Shown here: piece after piece, positions 33,829-46,067 of the stretch
Numbering within the stretch: the first letter of the stretch is position 1
Layout of the letters: each line of letters starts with the position of its first letter
From: Polytrichum commune
Taxonomy: Eukaryota; Streptophyta; Polytrichopsida; Polytrichales; Polytrichaceae
Length of the DNA: 64,000 nt
Reading direction: 5' to 3'
Assembly: GCA_950295325.1 (NCBI GenBank)
Contig: OX485803.1
Coordinates: forward strand, 8,244,001 to 8,308,000
The notes under the pieces: model-generated
What the model saw: the letters and a program-made list of their open reading frames with translations, nothing else
Databases searched by the model: none
What the model was told of the DNA's origin: nothing
Translations under genes and position numbers: made by a program

Positions 33829-34123
33829 CTACATTGATTATCCCAATAAATCTTTTTATTAAAGATTTACGGTTGGAGCCTTCACCCAAATTCATAGACA
33901 ACTTTATAACAAAATTTGACTTTATGTTACTACTTGGAGTTACACAATGCAATAACTACATAATGGGAATGCAATATTCTACCATAAAAGGTCAATTCTA
34001 CAATGTACAAACAACCTATTGAAATTTCAATAGTAAAAACTAAATTCAAGAGTGCGATTAAAATTCAACACCGTATTTATAGCTCCGAATAGTAAGACAA
34101 ACTAATCGGGATGATCAATGTAG
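33829..34123. mobile_element. MITE family 5, complete short copy
   Basis: Starts CTACATTGATTATCCCAATA. Read from the right it starts CTACATTGATCATCCCGATT, a clear inverted terminus. TA lies at the second and third base of both ends, so either CTA is part of the terminus or the true element begins CATTGAT with a TA duplication (mariner/Stowaway style). The open frame at 33636-34022 crosses its boundary and is not a gene. Confidence 0.78.
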
Positions 34124-34300
34124 GTTTTTGGGAGATTAAACAAGTCAGTGATTAATAATCAGATCCACACTTACCAGTGCCAGTGAACATAATTTGATCG
34201 TTCATCGGCCACACCCACCAGTTAACTTTGTGTGGGTGGGCCATAAGAAACCTTAACCTTAGTGCTTGAATGTGTTGCCACGGGAGGTAGAAACTATCAT

Positions 34301-34512
34301 ATACAAGCGTACCTCTTATTCATCCCACATAAAACCCTTGAAATAGCATGCACCCCAAAGGTTACTTTACTTTAAAGATGATATGACATTGAAATTAGCT
34401 TCAAAGACCCCGCATCGATTAGTGCAGTCCAAGTCATTTGAGATGAATTGACAACAAATGTGTAAGAAGTCAAGCAAGTTTTTATGTTGAATGGATGAGA
34501 GATACGCTCATG
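34301..34512. repeat. Inverted-repeat element, about 210 bp
   Basis: The left arm near 34305 (CGTACCTCTTATTCATCCCA) and the reverse complement of the right end (CGTATCTCTCATCCATTCAA) match over about 30 bp with several mismatches. The right half recurs at 4311-4440. No target duplication was found. Confidence 0.55.
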
Positions 34513-37049
34513 TTCAATACATAATATTCTCTCTCTCTCTCTTTAACCAATGCCATGTAGGCGTGTCCTAGAGGGGCCTAGAGTAGGGGTCAAAATAGTG
34601 CTCTATTGAATTCTGACTGTGGTCATAATTCAATTCATTTCATGAGCCTCCCTCCGTCGCCTTCACTTGGCCTGCACAAATCTCAGCTCAAATTCTTTGT
34701 CAGCTTGCCTTATATACCTTCTTACATAGTGATTCGGATGTACCCATATCTCACATATATTCCAAACAGGCCACATCATGGGGATCGGCAAGAGAAAGTG
34801 CCATTGATGGTATTTTGGGAACATTTGCTTCATCGGATTTTCCTTCGAATCTACTCTCGTAAAGGACATGGATCGTGGATGGTGAGGTGGAATGCTCATA
34901 CCTATGCATCAAGGAGATTGGGATCCAAGAAAACTCGCTTTTTGGGGTGAAAAGTGGATTAAATGACGCTATGTGTTTTTGCATACTTGGATTTTTTTAT
35001 GTTTTTATATGGGTTTGTGATTAGAAAGTGAAAATCATAAACGAGTTGTGTATGTTTGGGGCCGTGAGATACAATAATGAAATTAGCACTTGAGCAACTA
35101 AGTTCATATACATTTTTTTTTATATGAACTTAATCTTATGTTTGTTTGTGTGTGTGTGTGTGTGATGTACATAGATTAATTATGCACATAGAATTGTGTT
35201 ATAGCCCTAACTGTTTTTATGAACAAATTATGAAATTTGAAGTATCTTGTAATTGAATTTTTGCTAACACAATGTTCTAGGTAGAAAGTTTAGACAATGG
35301 AGGCAAACAATTCCAACATGAGGAGACTCTTCTCCCTTGGAAATTGGTGAGGTGCATATGTATACCCTAAACAAGTTTGCAAAGCCAAGATATGTATGAT
35401 GTCATTTCAAAGAACTTAAGTTCATGAGGTTGTGCACCTTAATGTTACCCTAAACATGTGGCTGCATCTTTATTTAGTATGACCCAAACTATTCATTATC
35501 AACACACAATAGCATGTAAACCACTTGGTGAACAACAAGAGAGAATGTCACACGATGCTTGATGCTACATGACATGCTATGAAACCACTTTAATTAACCA
35601 AGCTTAGTGCCACGATTATTCAGATATTTAGTGTAGTTTAAGCCGTACGTCCGTAAGATCATTTGAATGGCTCATACGATTCCAATGGAACTAGGTCATG
35701 GGTTCCTACTAGACATGGTACGTGTATTGGTGCTTGGTTTTTTTAATGGAGGTGGTCAACCATTTGGAAGCACGAGTCTACGGGAAAACATATTATGAAA
35801 GTGCGGTCGATCATGCACAAGATGAAGGTCGTACTATATACCAAGGGTTAGCCCAAGATGGGCATGATCTTTTTGACCGAACATAATTGGCAACAAGACA
35901 CCTCAGCTTACTACGGATCCATCTCGAGAGTTGGGTACCATTCCGAAAGTTCTTTTTTCAAGCACAGGTAATAAACAACTAGTTGACATTGCGAGCCCCC
36001 GGCTCATTGAAGGCCATTGTTGCAAACCGTAGCCTCAACAAGGTGGACACAAAAAGACCCCTACATCAAACCTTATCTCTATCACATGTCGGCCAAGGTT
36101 GGACTTCCATGCGAGGGGAGAGAATGATAAGAAAGGCCATGGTAGCTACCGGAAGGAATGAGAGAATGAGGAAAATCAACATGAATTGCACACCGTGCGC
36201 CACCCCATTGGTCACACACGTAGTTGACTTGACTTTCACACCTTTAGTGGCGAAAGATCGACCTCATTTGACTAATTCATGGATGTTGTTCACGTCCACT
36301 GTTTATTTGTCTCGTTTAGTGGGGCATGTTAATTAGAGTGACCTTCATAACTTGTCATGTAGCATCAAGTGTCCCATATTCACCTTCTTTGGCTGCCACC
36401 CATTGATGATAAGATCATATATGCGCAGGCGATGGTGAACAATGTGGACCACATTAAATCAATTGAACAACGTACTTGTAGAGGTAGTGACTGATGTACA
36501 CCAATTATCATATACTTTCTCTAGTGGGTGTAACACCCAATTTGAAACTAAGGAAGTTGCATATGCATGATGTGGCCGACCGACAAGGCCCATCGATACT
36601 ATACATGTACCCAATTTGTCATTGTGTCTTATCGTCTTCGTTTATTAAATTTGCTTTCATAACAACATGATGCTTTCCGAAAAAGAAAAAGTAAAAAACT
36701 TTGGACTTCGTGCACCAATGTCAATGTGAACCTTATGCTTATCATGGTGTTTCATGAGGATGCTTTCCAATCATGTGTCTCTACATGAATGGTGATCTCT
36801 ACATACTCAAACTTGACAATTTTGCAATTGCAACATCCCACAATGATCTTTGAAATTTGTTACAAGATTTGCTATATGGCGAAAGTGACACAGTACTTAA
36901 GATGATAATTTATGTTACTTTGATTCACAGTCAATGAAACTTTCGTTCAAGGGATCTCGATTCATATTGGAACTATGGTTTGTTTTACAATGGAATGCTT
37001 TTAAAATGATTTTGTGACGATCAATGATAATATTGCTTATTGCAAGGAT
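34513..37049. other. Gene-free stretch
   Basis: It contains a (CT)n patch (34530-34542) and a 12-bp perfect hairpin, TAAGTTCATATA at 35099-35110 and its complement at 35121-35132. A (GT)n run lies at about 35147-35163. The open frames at 34606-34950 and 35983-36336 (114 and 117 codons) have no domain I recognise, and I treat them as chance. Confidence 0.4.
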
Positions 37050-37444
37050 AAGGTAAACATGCCTAATGTGGTTACTTATCTTAACTGAACACCCATAGGC
37101 ACATGTACTTCAGTGTGTATAATTTAGTGTATATTTAAGAATGAAAATCATAATGCATGTCCTTAAAAGAAATTGGACTACGTGTTCAAACATGTTTACT
37201 ATTCTAGGTTCAATAGTTAAGATGATGGGGGAGGGGGATGGCACATATGATCATTTTAAAAGAGAGTGATCTTCTCTGTGATAATGAACAAGATATTTAT
37301 ATGATTTCCAAATATTATTAGGAGAGGTTGTAACACGTGGGTAAGTTTCGATCTCTTTTGGACTTACTAATTATCTTGTGTTGGTCACAAAATCCTATCA
37401 AGGCAAGAAACTTAGAAAGTAACCATTTAAGACATGTCTACATT
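37050..37444 (+). mobile_element. MITE family 4, complete copy
   Basis: Starts AAGGTAAACATGCCTAATGT and ends AAGACATGTCTACATT, the family's inverted terminus. Internal blocks include GGACTACGTGTTCAAA, TACTATTCTAGG, AACAAGATATTTATATGA and CTTACTAATTATCTTGTG. It lies just beyond the truncated end of the Ty3/gypsy remnant. Confidence 0.78.
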
Positions 37445-37849
37445 TTTTTCTTTTTTTTAGTGCAATGTATTCCATAGGTCTCTTTTGGAAGCCAACTCCA
37501 AGTTAGATCTTCAGATCGTACATACCATAGGCTAATAGCATGTAGGGCACATTCTGTCCAATAATTAATCATTTTTTAGGAAAAGGGCATAGGCAGTCCA
37601 CAAAATTGTTTATGAAAAAGTAGGATAATTTGTATATGTGTATTGCTCATTTAAGCACGTAGTATGTCCTACATACAAATCCATGTACTATAACTTACTT
37701 TTCATTCATTTATGGTAGTTAAGTACGTGATGTTATCCTTGAGGGTTTAGGTTAAGCCATCTTAGTGTGCTAATTGGGGTTGTGAACAACATTTTTGTCG
37801 TTTGGTGCTCATGTTCAATAGATGTTATGTGAGAATTTTCAAGCATGAT

Positions 37850-38067
37850 GAGAGTCAATACTTGCTCTAAAGCATCCAATGGTTTACCTCGACTACTATT
37901 TGCCATTTCAAAATAATAGTGGTTAAAACTACATTGGTTATCCCTAATTCATTCATGGTTTCCACATTCATCAGATTGACACTCAATCCAGTGTCAATTT
38001 GGAATCCCGGTATAAGAACACCTCCTATGATGACATCAATTGTAGGTGCTCTTGGGTCTTGATTCAA
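37850..38067 (-). pseudogene. Retropepsin-like aspartic protease relic
   Basis: The open frame on the minus strand contains IGGVLIPGFQIDTGLSVNLM, with the catalytic Asp-Thr-Gly triad encoded at 37995-37987. About 40 codons on, in a shifted frame, MANSSRGKPLDAL resembles the conserved region after the flap in plant Ty3 proteases. The second conserved strand is not intact. In the functional family a homodimer of this domain cleaves the Gag-Pol polyprotein inside the virus-like particle. Here frameshifts and stops before and after show it cannot be expressed as part of a polyprotein. Confidence 0.75.
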
Positions 38068-38776
38068 GGTTATGTCTTGTACTACTACTTATCTAGACCT
38101 TTTACGTATCATGGAAGTACTTAGAGAACTACAACATTGTGGTGTTGTAGCCAAAAAAAATCAATGGTTATAAATGGTTGTATTTTGTCTAAATCTTTCC
38201 TTGATATTAGAGGATGTAAGGTCTTTAAATCATGCCATTATCTTCGATGACCTAGAGGGTGATGCATTAGTTTTAGGCCTTTGGTTCCTTATGATTGGCG
38301 TCTAATAAGGTTGAGGTCTATTCTTAATAGGGCTACGTTTCTCACAACATTGGGTCTATACTTATTTATTGGTAATGTGGGTTAATTGATGTTGACTAGA
38401 GGATCAACAATGATAATAGGCAATGGAATCTCCGGTCCATGTGATAGTTTTGTAGGTAATAAATATGTAAGTAACATGTTAGATTCCAATGTCAGGTTGT
38501 CATTTGAGTCCCTAATCAATTGAGCTTGAAAATATTCCACATTCACTATCTCTTCCATTTGGTTTTTTGTCAAAACATTAGACTTGAAATGTTGTACCTT
38601 ATGCATGTTGTGATTTTGTCTCTCTTCTTCTTAAATCGTAACATGTTCATCTTTTTACCAATGTCTCTCAGATGGTGGACTGTCCTTTCTAGGCTAGGTA
38701 CATTCAACTATGGGATGTCGTGCCTCCTTACAATTTCCACACAATGGGATGTATTGCTAAACTTCATGGGATTAGG

Positions 38777-38818
38777 ACAATCCCCAATATAATGACCTAG
38801 CGCTCCACCGCAAAAGCA
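38777..38818 (-). pseudogene. Gag zinc-knuckle relic 2
   Basis: The minus strand encodes CFCGGALGHYIGDC. Against the CX2CX4HX4C consensus, the first Cys, the His and the last Cys are in register. The second Cys is a Gly (GGT, one change from TGT), and a Cys sits one position early. The frame continues 24 codons downstream before a stop. In gag such knuckles bind the element's RNA. Confidence 0.65.
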
Positions 38819-39140
38819 TACCACAGTCTTATTTGGTATAGGTGCCTTATAATTTTGGGTTTTGGGGTTACACAGTGGACCATTCCAATTAGGTGGTTGA
38901 TTGGTATCACCGCAACTAGATCTATTTCAAAAATTAAGAGGTACATGTTTATGATTAAAATTCCTCTTAGGGTTATAATTTGCATTAGGCCCTCCATCAA
39001 TACGCTCTTGTCGCCAAGGTCATGACTGATTAGCAGATATTTGGACAATTGCATGACTTTTAGTCACATTCCAACACTTATTGACTGAATGATTCCCCCC
39101 ACTAAAGTGCATTTGATTCACAAACCTTTTGGGGTTGGAA

Positions 39141-39182
39141 TTTCATTAAATAAAGGTGACCATGTCCCTTACAATTATTACA
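39141..39182 (-). pseudogene. Gag zinc-knuckle relic 1
   Basis: The minus strand encodes CNNCKGHGHLYLMK, matching CX2CX4H exactly with the final Cys replaced by Lys. It lies just downstream of the 103-codon open gag-like stretch and one stop codon. It sits about 120 codons upstream of relic 2, in a different frame. Confidence 0.6.
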
Positions 39183-40302
39183 CCAATATTAGGTATATAT
39201 GAAATGAGGTAGCAATGGTTGAGCATTGATATATGGTTTACCATATATAAACTTATATTTAGTCCTAGAAACTTTCCCTCCTTTCCAATCTCCAAATCCT
39301 TGTGGGAATATTGGTGTGGCCGTGTGTTTTAGTCTATTATATAAGGAAAACAAGAACTTAAGAGACAAGGGTATAACATGATGATTGTTCTTTACAAATA
39401 TTCCGTTATACTCTTTGCCACTTTTCCAAATTATGTTCGATATGCTCGCTATGTTTTGTTGAATATCAAGAGGTAGACTAAAAGTAATTCTTTGAAATCT
39501 CTAGGGGTATTTACTTTGTTTGGGCTCATGTAAAGGCCATTATCCCAATAACCGACTCAAAAATATTGATATAAAGCAACAAATACAAAATTGTTTGTAT
39601 ACACGTTCTCTTCAGAGGTCCCCGTGACTTGCCAACACCATGTCACGTCATGGAGTGGCTAAACCACTCTTAAACTCATCTAGAACTCCTACTCTAGACA
39701 TTTTGTCACTCTCAAGTTTCTATTTTAAATCTAACCAGAGCAATATGGCATTACGTAACATCTATACTACACTTTAAACATGGTGACTTGGTGTATATTC
39801 GTATGGTAATTTGATTTTTTTTTAATCCCTTGTTGCCTTCAACAAGAGGGGATAAAGTCGAGTGGTCTACGACAACACTTACACTTTCCTTCACTTAACT
39901 CATGTTGTTTTTTTGACCCATACATTAGGTTTTAGTTCCTTTCTACTAAGATGATTATGTCAACACGTATAGCACTTGGTCACTTGATTAGGGTGTGTGT
40001 GTGTGGATGCAATGTTCAAGGATCCTTGATCTTGATGTAAAACTTCTTATAATAGCATAGAAATGTCTAGTGGTTTTCCCTTTTCATTTCACTTGGTATA
40101 GGGTATGACCTTTGAGGACTAGGGTACGATGAAGGGTTAGAGATATATAGATGTGGTTAAGCACAACAATGATTCTTATGCCTATTCCTCCATCCTCTAG
40201 CTTTCTATCTTCCCTGACCACCCATTATGTAAGGGTGTCCTCCTAGGCATTAACATGTCTAATTGTGAAAAATGAAGTTTTGTATTAAAACAACCTCTCC
40301 CT

Positions 40303-40320
40303 TCCTTGGTAGTGGTGCCA
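40303..40320 (-). promoter_or_regulatory. Primer-binding site, tRNA-Asp type (decayed)
   Basis: The minus strand reads TGGCACCACTACCAAGGA. The site complementary to the plant tRNA-Asp 3' end is, from memory, TGGCGCCGTTGCCGGGGA, so 12 of 18 positions match and five of six differences are G to A. Three bases upstream (40321-40323) lies ...TTACA, a plausible LTR terminus ending in CA. Placement just outside an LTR-like end and upstream of gag supports the call. Confidence 0.65.
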
Positions 40321-40323
40321 AAA

Positions 40324-40568
40324 TGTAATTAGGTTTCTACTATGATTTAAAATAACAAAACCCAAGGTACAAACTTTGAAGAATGGCTCAACTGGTGTTT
40401 GTTACAAGCATCTGTCACATAACATTTTATTAATAAGACAAAAGGGTTTCTATTTCACACCAAAAACGTAATTGACATGTATTTCACTCTTTCTCTCAAG
40501 CATTCCTTTTAGGACCTCAATTTCATCATTTCATCAAGTGTTGTTTGTTGGTTGTGGTGCGTAAGTTC
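40324..40568 (-). mobile_element. Probable 5' LTR, inner part
   Basis: Immediately upstream (minus strand) of the primer-binding site, sequence ending ...CCTAATTACA would be the LTR end; on the plus strand it begins TGTAATTAGG. The outer LTR boundary is not identified. The young hAT MITE at 40569-40977 lies next to or inside it. Confidence 0.45.
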
Positions 40569-40977
40569 CACAGGGAGGTCACTTCATTGTCAAGTTGACA
40601 CCACATGCGGACAAAGTTTGCTACCCCTATATTACATGCCATATATAATTTTAAAATTTATGATATTTTTTCTACATATACATAGCCATTGATAGTATCT
40701 TTTGTATATATTTTTTGAAATTTTTAGTCATCTTTATTTTTTTAGTAATTGTTTTAGTTCAATTTTGTGTCATTCTAGTTAGAAACGGTATGTTTTATGA
40801 AAAAAAAATTTATCAAATTTAGTTACCACTTTTAACTATGTCATAGGTACTGTGTATATCTACTCATGAAAAAAATTTGATAAAATTTTGACCCATTTTG
40901 GTGGTGCAACTTACCAAAAGAAGATTTTTTTTGGTCGCACGTGGTGTTCAACTTGACAATGGAGTGACCTCCCTGTG
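40569..40977 (+). mobile_element. hAT-type MITE (family 1), copy 2, with perfect 8-bp TSD
   Basis: 409 bp, starting CACAGGGAGGTCACTTCATT and ending GTGACCTCCCTGTG, with about 40 bp of near-perfect inverted terminus. Flanked by the perfect direct repeat GTAAGTTC at 40561-40568 and 40978-40985. About 95% identical by eye to 877-1281, with differences mostly single substitutions and one small indel near the right terminus. The similarity and intact duplications mark it as one of the youngest insertions in the window. Confidence 0.94.
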
Positions 40978-40985
40978 GTAAGTTC

Positions 40986-42733
40986 TCAATCCCTCACGGT
41001 AAAGTGTGACAATAGTCTTTGGTAACCATGATCTATTCGAGTGTAACAATAATCTTTGTAACTATTGGCCAATACATCTACAAATCATAATAAGTTCCTT
41101 CATTAATTGGTCAAAGTTAATTCTAAGGCAAGACAATTTTTTTCTTCGGTTACTTCCAAGATTTATTTATTACTCACAACTTTGCAATTAATAACTAGAA
41201 CCACGTCAAGCTATTGTTTTGGTTGCCCCGCACAACTTTGCAACAACAACAACAACCATCAAGGTAACACACAAGACCATATATAGTTGAGTTAGTTAGT
41301 TTGTACTCCACTCTCATAGATCATAGTTTCAAGACTAAGAATCTTATTTAACCCAAGGACACCTCGTGCCTAAATCTTCTTGATCATCCAAAGCTTATCT
41401 TATCACTACTACAAATGTTAGCTTACAATCTATCATCCCCACAATTTCATAACTGACCAGAACTCTAATCCATCATCTTTAATTGGTAAAAGGAAAGGCA
41501 TTATTGCATATGGTGTGTCAAACCATACTAGCATGCAATAACTCATAGACAAAGAGGCTTGAGGGACTAGGATAAAGATTGTGGAAAGTTAATCCAATGG
41601 ATGTGGAAAGCAAAGACCATTGTGAACTGAGATTGAGAGACAATTACCTTGTGAAAGGGAGAACAACAAGTTTTCTTATGAAGCCACAATCCACGTGGTG
41701 ATTGTTGATTGTTTACTGAATTTGACCTCGCACAATCTCTATGCTAAGGGAGACAAGACTATAAGTTCAACAATACCCTTAAAACTTATCAAAGAAATGT
41801 ATGTGCTCTCCACCTCACCTTGCCCCCTTTATGGCAAGGTGAGGAAGAAGCCCCTAACCCAATTGGAGCTCCTAAGCCCATGATTCTAGTTTTAGTTGCC
41901 TAACTTTGTTCATAGTTCGCTACTTCCATTCGTCTAAGTACAATTTTCATCAAATCATCACTAGAATGACTATAGTGAAAGTATTAGCCTAAAGTTTTTG
42001 CTCACACACTCTCAAAAAGAAAAGCCATTGTGGAGTCACTGTGAGAATCTTTAAGGTTTCATGAATAGATAGTGCAAGTCTTGTTCAATTTTGTTTTATT
42101 CTGAAGGAGAACAATGTTCCAAGTGTATTATTTATTTATATTTTTCATCCATCCCACCCTTAGGAGAAACTTGAAAACTTCAACTTTGCAACCGTTGGAT
42201 TTTCTCAACTCTTGTTGAATCGAAAAGATTTTGCTTCCGTGATCTTTAGAATGAGGTTGGTTTTCACAGACATACGACCAATCCATAAACTAAACTGATG
42301 ATAGTGGATTGAATTGCCTTTGACATCAAGGGTGATATGAAAACTCTAAGTTCATTGGAATGCACCCTTTGACAATAAAAGATTAACTTGGTGCTTGAAG
42401 CCTAACTATGGCTTATTACCTGGTGGTGAATGATATATAAGTTGTAAGTATAAATCCCACTCTATGCAGCCAAACAAATGGTGCCACCTGGCACCCACTC
42501 TAGATCTAGTTCCCCCCCCCCCCCCCAAGGGGTTGATTAAGGGAGGCAAAGCAAAGCTCTAGCTAAGCTTTGTCCATTCTCCGTACCCTGCAATCCCTGA
42601 AGGATCTGGACAACAGCCAAGTAATAACTGTCGTCTAACGTGTTCACTAGTGTTTGTTTCAATCGAAGCACCTTTCAACAAAAAGCGGAGACGAGAGGAG
42701 GTAAACGGCCAAAAACAAAGCTTAGCGCACGAT
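40986..42733. other. Gene-free stretch
   Basis: It may include the outer part of the Ty3 LTR, but no boundary is visible. A 15-base C tract lies at 42512-42526. No gene recognised. Confidence 0.35.
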
Positions 42734-42940
42734 CAAGAAACGGGGGAGAACCGGCCACTAGCTATAGATGAACCGGTTCAAATTCAAGGCTTCAAGGAAA
42801 GTACCAATCATTTAAGAGGAATCCATGGAATATACCTCAAATTAATAAAGAAAAACTGAAAGATCACACCATGCAACCGGTTGGCCTTGGGAACGCTGGG
42901 ATTTTGATTGATTATGCTCAAAAAAAATGTTTGGACAATG
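42734..42940 (+). mobile_element. hAT-type MITE (family 2), copy D, 7/8 TSD
   Basis: Starts CAAGAAACGGGGGAGAACCGG and ends GTTTGGACAATG. Flanks CGCACGAT (42726-42733) and AGCACGAT (42941-42948) match at seven of eight positions. The start resembles copy E (24646) more than the other copies, suggesting a subfamily. Internal AACCGGTT boxes and AATCATTTAAGAGGAATCCA are kept. Confidence 0.85.
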
Positions 42941-43189
42941 AGCACGATAACATCATAATGTACCCAATAATGGACACGATGTGGACATGGCTGTCTGAGA
43001 GGGGGCGGGTGAATGTGATAGAGAATGCCCTCAGACCAAGAGATTTCATGAATATTGGCATGCATGAGGACCAAACCATTATTCATGGATTGCCTTGGTT
43101 TGAGGGTGTTATCAAGCATGAAGGATGTGATTAGAGTTCAGTCAATGGATGCTTGCCAAGATCTACAGTTTATGTGATGTTGTGTTTGA

Positions 43190-43400
43190 GGTCCCCCCAT
43201 GCCCATGCATACCTGCCATATGCATGTATATTCATGCCCATGACTCCCCATCATGCCCCCCACCAATGCCATGGCTGTCACCTTGGCTTCAGGCATGCCG
43301 TCTCTCCATGTTCCCTCCACCACACCCACTTTTTGCACTTGAAATGCCTCCACCTTCCCAACTCTCTATTCTCTTTTCCTTTTGGTCACATAATTGAAAA
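43190..43400 (+). repeat. Dispersed C-rich repeat (partners 57235-57530 and 27107-27215)
   Basis: Shares CATGCCCATG, CCATATGCATGTA, TGCCATG, CACCTT(G)AGCTTCA-like and CCACCTTCCCAA phrases with 57235-57530, in order. The second locus has an extra AT-rich segment. Short open frames on both strands follow from the base composition. No class assigned. Confidence 0.6.
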
Positions 43401-43904
43401 GAAAAATGAACATCCGTGCATATAAGAATTAACGCAACTAAAGGCCATTTGATGTTAATAACCACTTGGGTGGTCAAGGGTGGGCAGTTGTGGGCGGGAG
43501 TACGGGGCTTGGTTTTTGACTAGTTTCCTTTATTAAAGATAATGTACCTCATATATTTATTTGACATTTTGTGAATTATTTCATTACTTTTTACTTTTTA
43601 CTTTTGTGATTGTGGTTTTAGTTCATTGAGGTCTTCTAGTTTGATCATGGAGTGGTTGTGGATTGTTCCTTGGACTTCGATTGTGATGATTATTAGTGGG
43701 TTTAACTTTTATCCTTTGACCCTAATTTATGGGATGAGTGGGTTGTATTTTTCATGTTTCCTTTGTATGACTTCCTCTGGGTATAGGTCATGACAACAAG
43801 TAAATTCTATGGTCTGTATCGTTGAATTCAAAGATTGGGTTAGTGGATGTATGGAGTCAATGTTATTGCCCAAGGTATGTGGGATTTTTTTGGTTCATTT
43901 TTTA

Positions 43905-44250
43905 TGTTCTACAACTTACATTGATTAGATTTACACAAAAAAACTTACCATGCATTAGAAAATCTACGATGAAACATATGCAAAAACTAGATTGAAAATC
44001 ATATTTCCTTTGATTTAGTTATGATTATCTAAAGTGCATGTTGGTTGTTTTCTTAAATGGATACATAGGTCCTCCCAATTGTGTTCCTCATTGAGTGTAG
44101 AGTAGAACTTATTAACATTGGAGACATAGTCCAAGCTCTTTTAAGCATGTGTCTTTATGATGTTTGCTCTTTGATCCTCACTAGATGACGTAGCAATCAA
44201 ATATAGGGATCCGATTACAAAAATGAGCCACTTAAGACCCATCTACCTTA
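43905..44250 (-). mobile_element. MITE family 4 copy with intact terminal box
   Basis: The plus strand reads, in order, TTTGATTTAGTTATGATTAT, CTCCCAATTGTGTTCCTCAT, GAGACATAGTCCAAGCTCTT and TTTGATCCTCAC. It ends CCCATCTACCTTA, so the minus-strand start is TAAGGTAGATGG. This copy links the arm-type fragments (11.6, 25.8 and 51.4 kb) to the AAGGTAGACATG family. Confidence 0.7.
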
Positions 44251-46067
44251 GTATGCACAATATGCCCCACTTAAGCATGGCGTAACATGTGCAGAGGTGG
44301 GTCTAACATGTACATTCAAGTTGCCAATTTGATATTATGTTGTTATGAGGTTTGTTGTTGTGTGTTCCTTCATTGATGAGGGTGAGGCATTTGGTGTGGT
44401 TCTTAGCTTTTAGCATGCTAGCTATTAGGTGTGTTGTGCTATTATGTCTTGATATGTGCTCGGGGGGGGGGGGGGGTAGTCATTGGTTGGAGTAGCAATA
44501 TACGTGCGAACAAATGATAGGGTATTTTAAAAACATGGGGGCTAAAAATTATAAATGGACTTAAGAGTAATATAGGGTATCAAAAATGGCACTGGACATC
44601 TTTAAAGTACTATAGGGTATGGAATAATAGGTAATTTGGAATTATAAGTAATGCAAGCCATTTTTCTATTACCCCAAAGTAGAAATTTACATAATGATAG
44701 CATGTGAAAAAAAGAAGAGAATTGAAAGTAATACCCCCCCTATAAAATAGTGGTTGTTCGCACCTATATCCTTAACTTTTTAACACACTAACCCCCCCCC
44801 CCCCCCCGAGGATATGTGGAGGCCTTCAAGGTGTGGGTTGCCACATGCATGTAGGAGGTGTGGTTATATGTCTATTTCATTTTTGTGGCACAATATGTAG
44901 TGGTGGTTTGTGTATATTTTAGGCCAATCTAGATATTTCTCGTTTGTTACCCTGAATTGTGCCTAGCATTTTTCTTTTTTGAAGTTGGAGGATTTTTGGT
45001 GGACGTGGTCATTGGTGACCCATTTGTCTATGTATCAAAATTTATTTTCTTTCAATCACATATTTAGTTTGTGTGAATCTTTTGCATGTGGTCTTTCTCC
45101 TTTGATTTTTGATTTTTTGATTTTTTGATTTTACAAGAACAGACAAGAACTGTTGGGAACGATGGGGTGACAACTCCTCGTCATCACGACAACCACCACG
45201 TCTTGTGTTGTATATAGATACTAAGTGAAGAAATAATTGATATTATAATAATGGTGAAGATTGTGGCTTGGCTATAAATTGATTATGGGGTGTGTATATA
45301 TGTGATGATTTACATGAACCCTTGACAAGTATTGAAAGGGATATTATATTTTGTATATGGTATGGAATCTACATTTAGCTTAACCTATTAAAATAGTAAG
45401 TGGAATTAAAGTCATATGTGGCAATGATGATTTAATATACTCTAGAGGGCTCTCTATTGCATCTTTATTTATGCCATAATGTAGTTTCCATGTGGGATAC
45501 AAGTGGGATTTAACAAACATGAGCATAACACATGGCAAAATTTGAGGGGAAAATAATTATTTTATGTTGGAAAAGAGAGCCTTCTATGGTACATGGTATG
45601 TATTTGAGTCTATTTCATTCATCACAAAGTAAAATATTTCTATAATTCAATCTACATATACTTATGATTCAATCGAAATAATGTATATGGTAGTTAAGTT
45701 ACATTTTATATACGGTGAAGTTTGTTATTCTAAACTAAAAACAACGTTGAGTAATCTTAAGCCCCTCTATTTGACAGTGAAAGGCCCAAACCGGGGTCTC
45801 AAAACTTCAAAGGTCAACCCGGACAGGCCGAGGTGGACATTTTTGTTGGGACAAATCATCATTGCCCAACAATATCATCACACACGTTTACATGATACAA
45901 TACAACATTATGATTTTGAAACACATGAACAACTAAAATCTTGTGCGAAGAATGCTAACTACAAGAAGATGCCATCCGTAGAGTCACATCTATTATACAA
46001 AATTTCAAATTTCAATTCACAAGTTGTTGAAGTAGACTGAACATGGTCCAAGACGACCCTAAACTGC
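44251..46067. other. Gene-free stretch with G and C homopolymers
   Basis: A 15-base G tract (44462-44476) and a 16-base C tract (44792-44807) lie 315 bp apart in AT-rich DNA. A TTTTTGA tandem patch lies near 45103-45130. The open frame at 45681-46040 (119 codons) has no recognised domain. Confidence 0.4.

Larger units (their letters stand above)
37790..40323 (-). pseudogene. Decayed Ty3/gypsy LTR retrotransposon, internal region (gag-protease)
   Basis: The minus strand carries, in 5' to 3' order, a tRNA-primer-like site (40303-40320), a gag-like region with a 103-codon open stretch (39501-39192), a first CCHC relic (39182-39141), a second CCHC relic (38818-38777) and a retroviral-type aspartic protease (about 38067-37850). 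The two knuckles and the protease lie in three different frames with many stops, so the copy is dead. No reverse transcriptase, RNase H or integrase follows; homology ends near 37.8 kb, implying truncation. The order PBS-gag-protease is standard for LTR retrotransposons, and the PBS type points to a plant Ty3 lineage. A second LTR was not found. Confidence 0.75.

Noticed and set aside
33636-34022. 128-codon plus-strand open frame
   Set aside because: Crosses the boundary of the family 5 MITE at 33829 and part of another copy; no domain.
35983-36336. 117-codon plus-strand open frame
   Set aside because: No recognised domain, no supporting context, and length compatible with chance in 64 kb.
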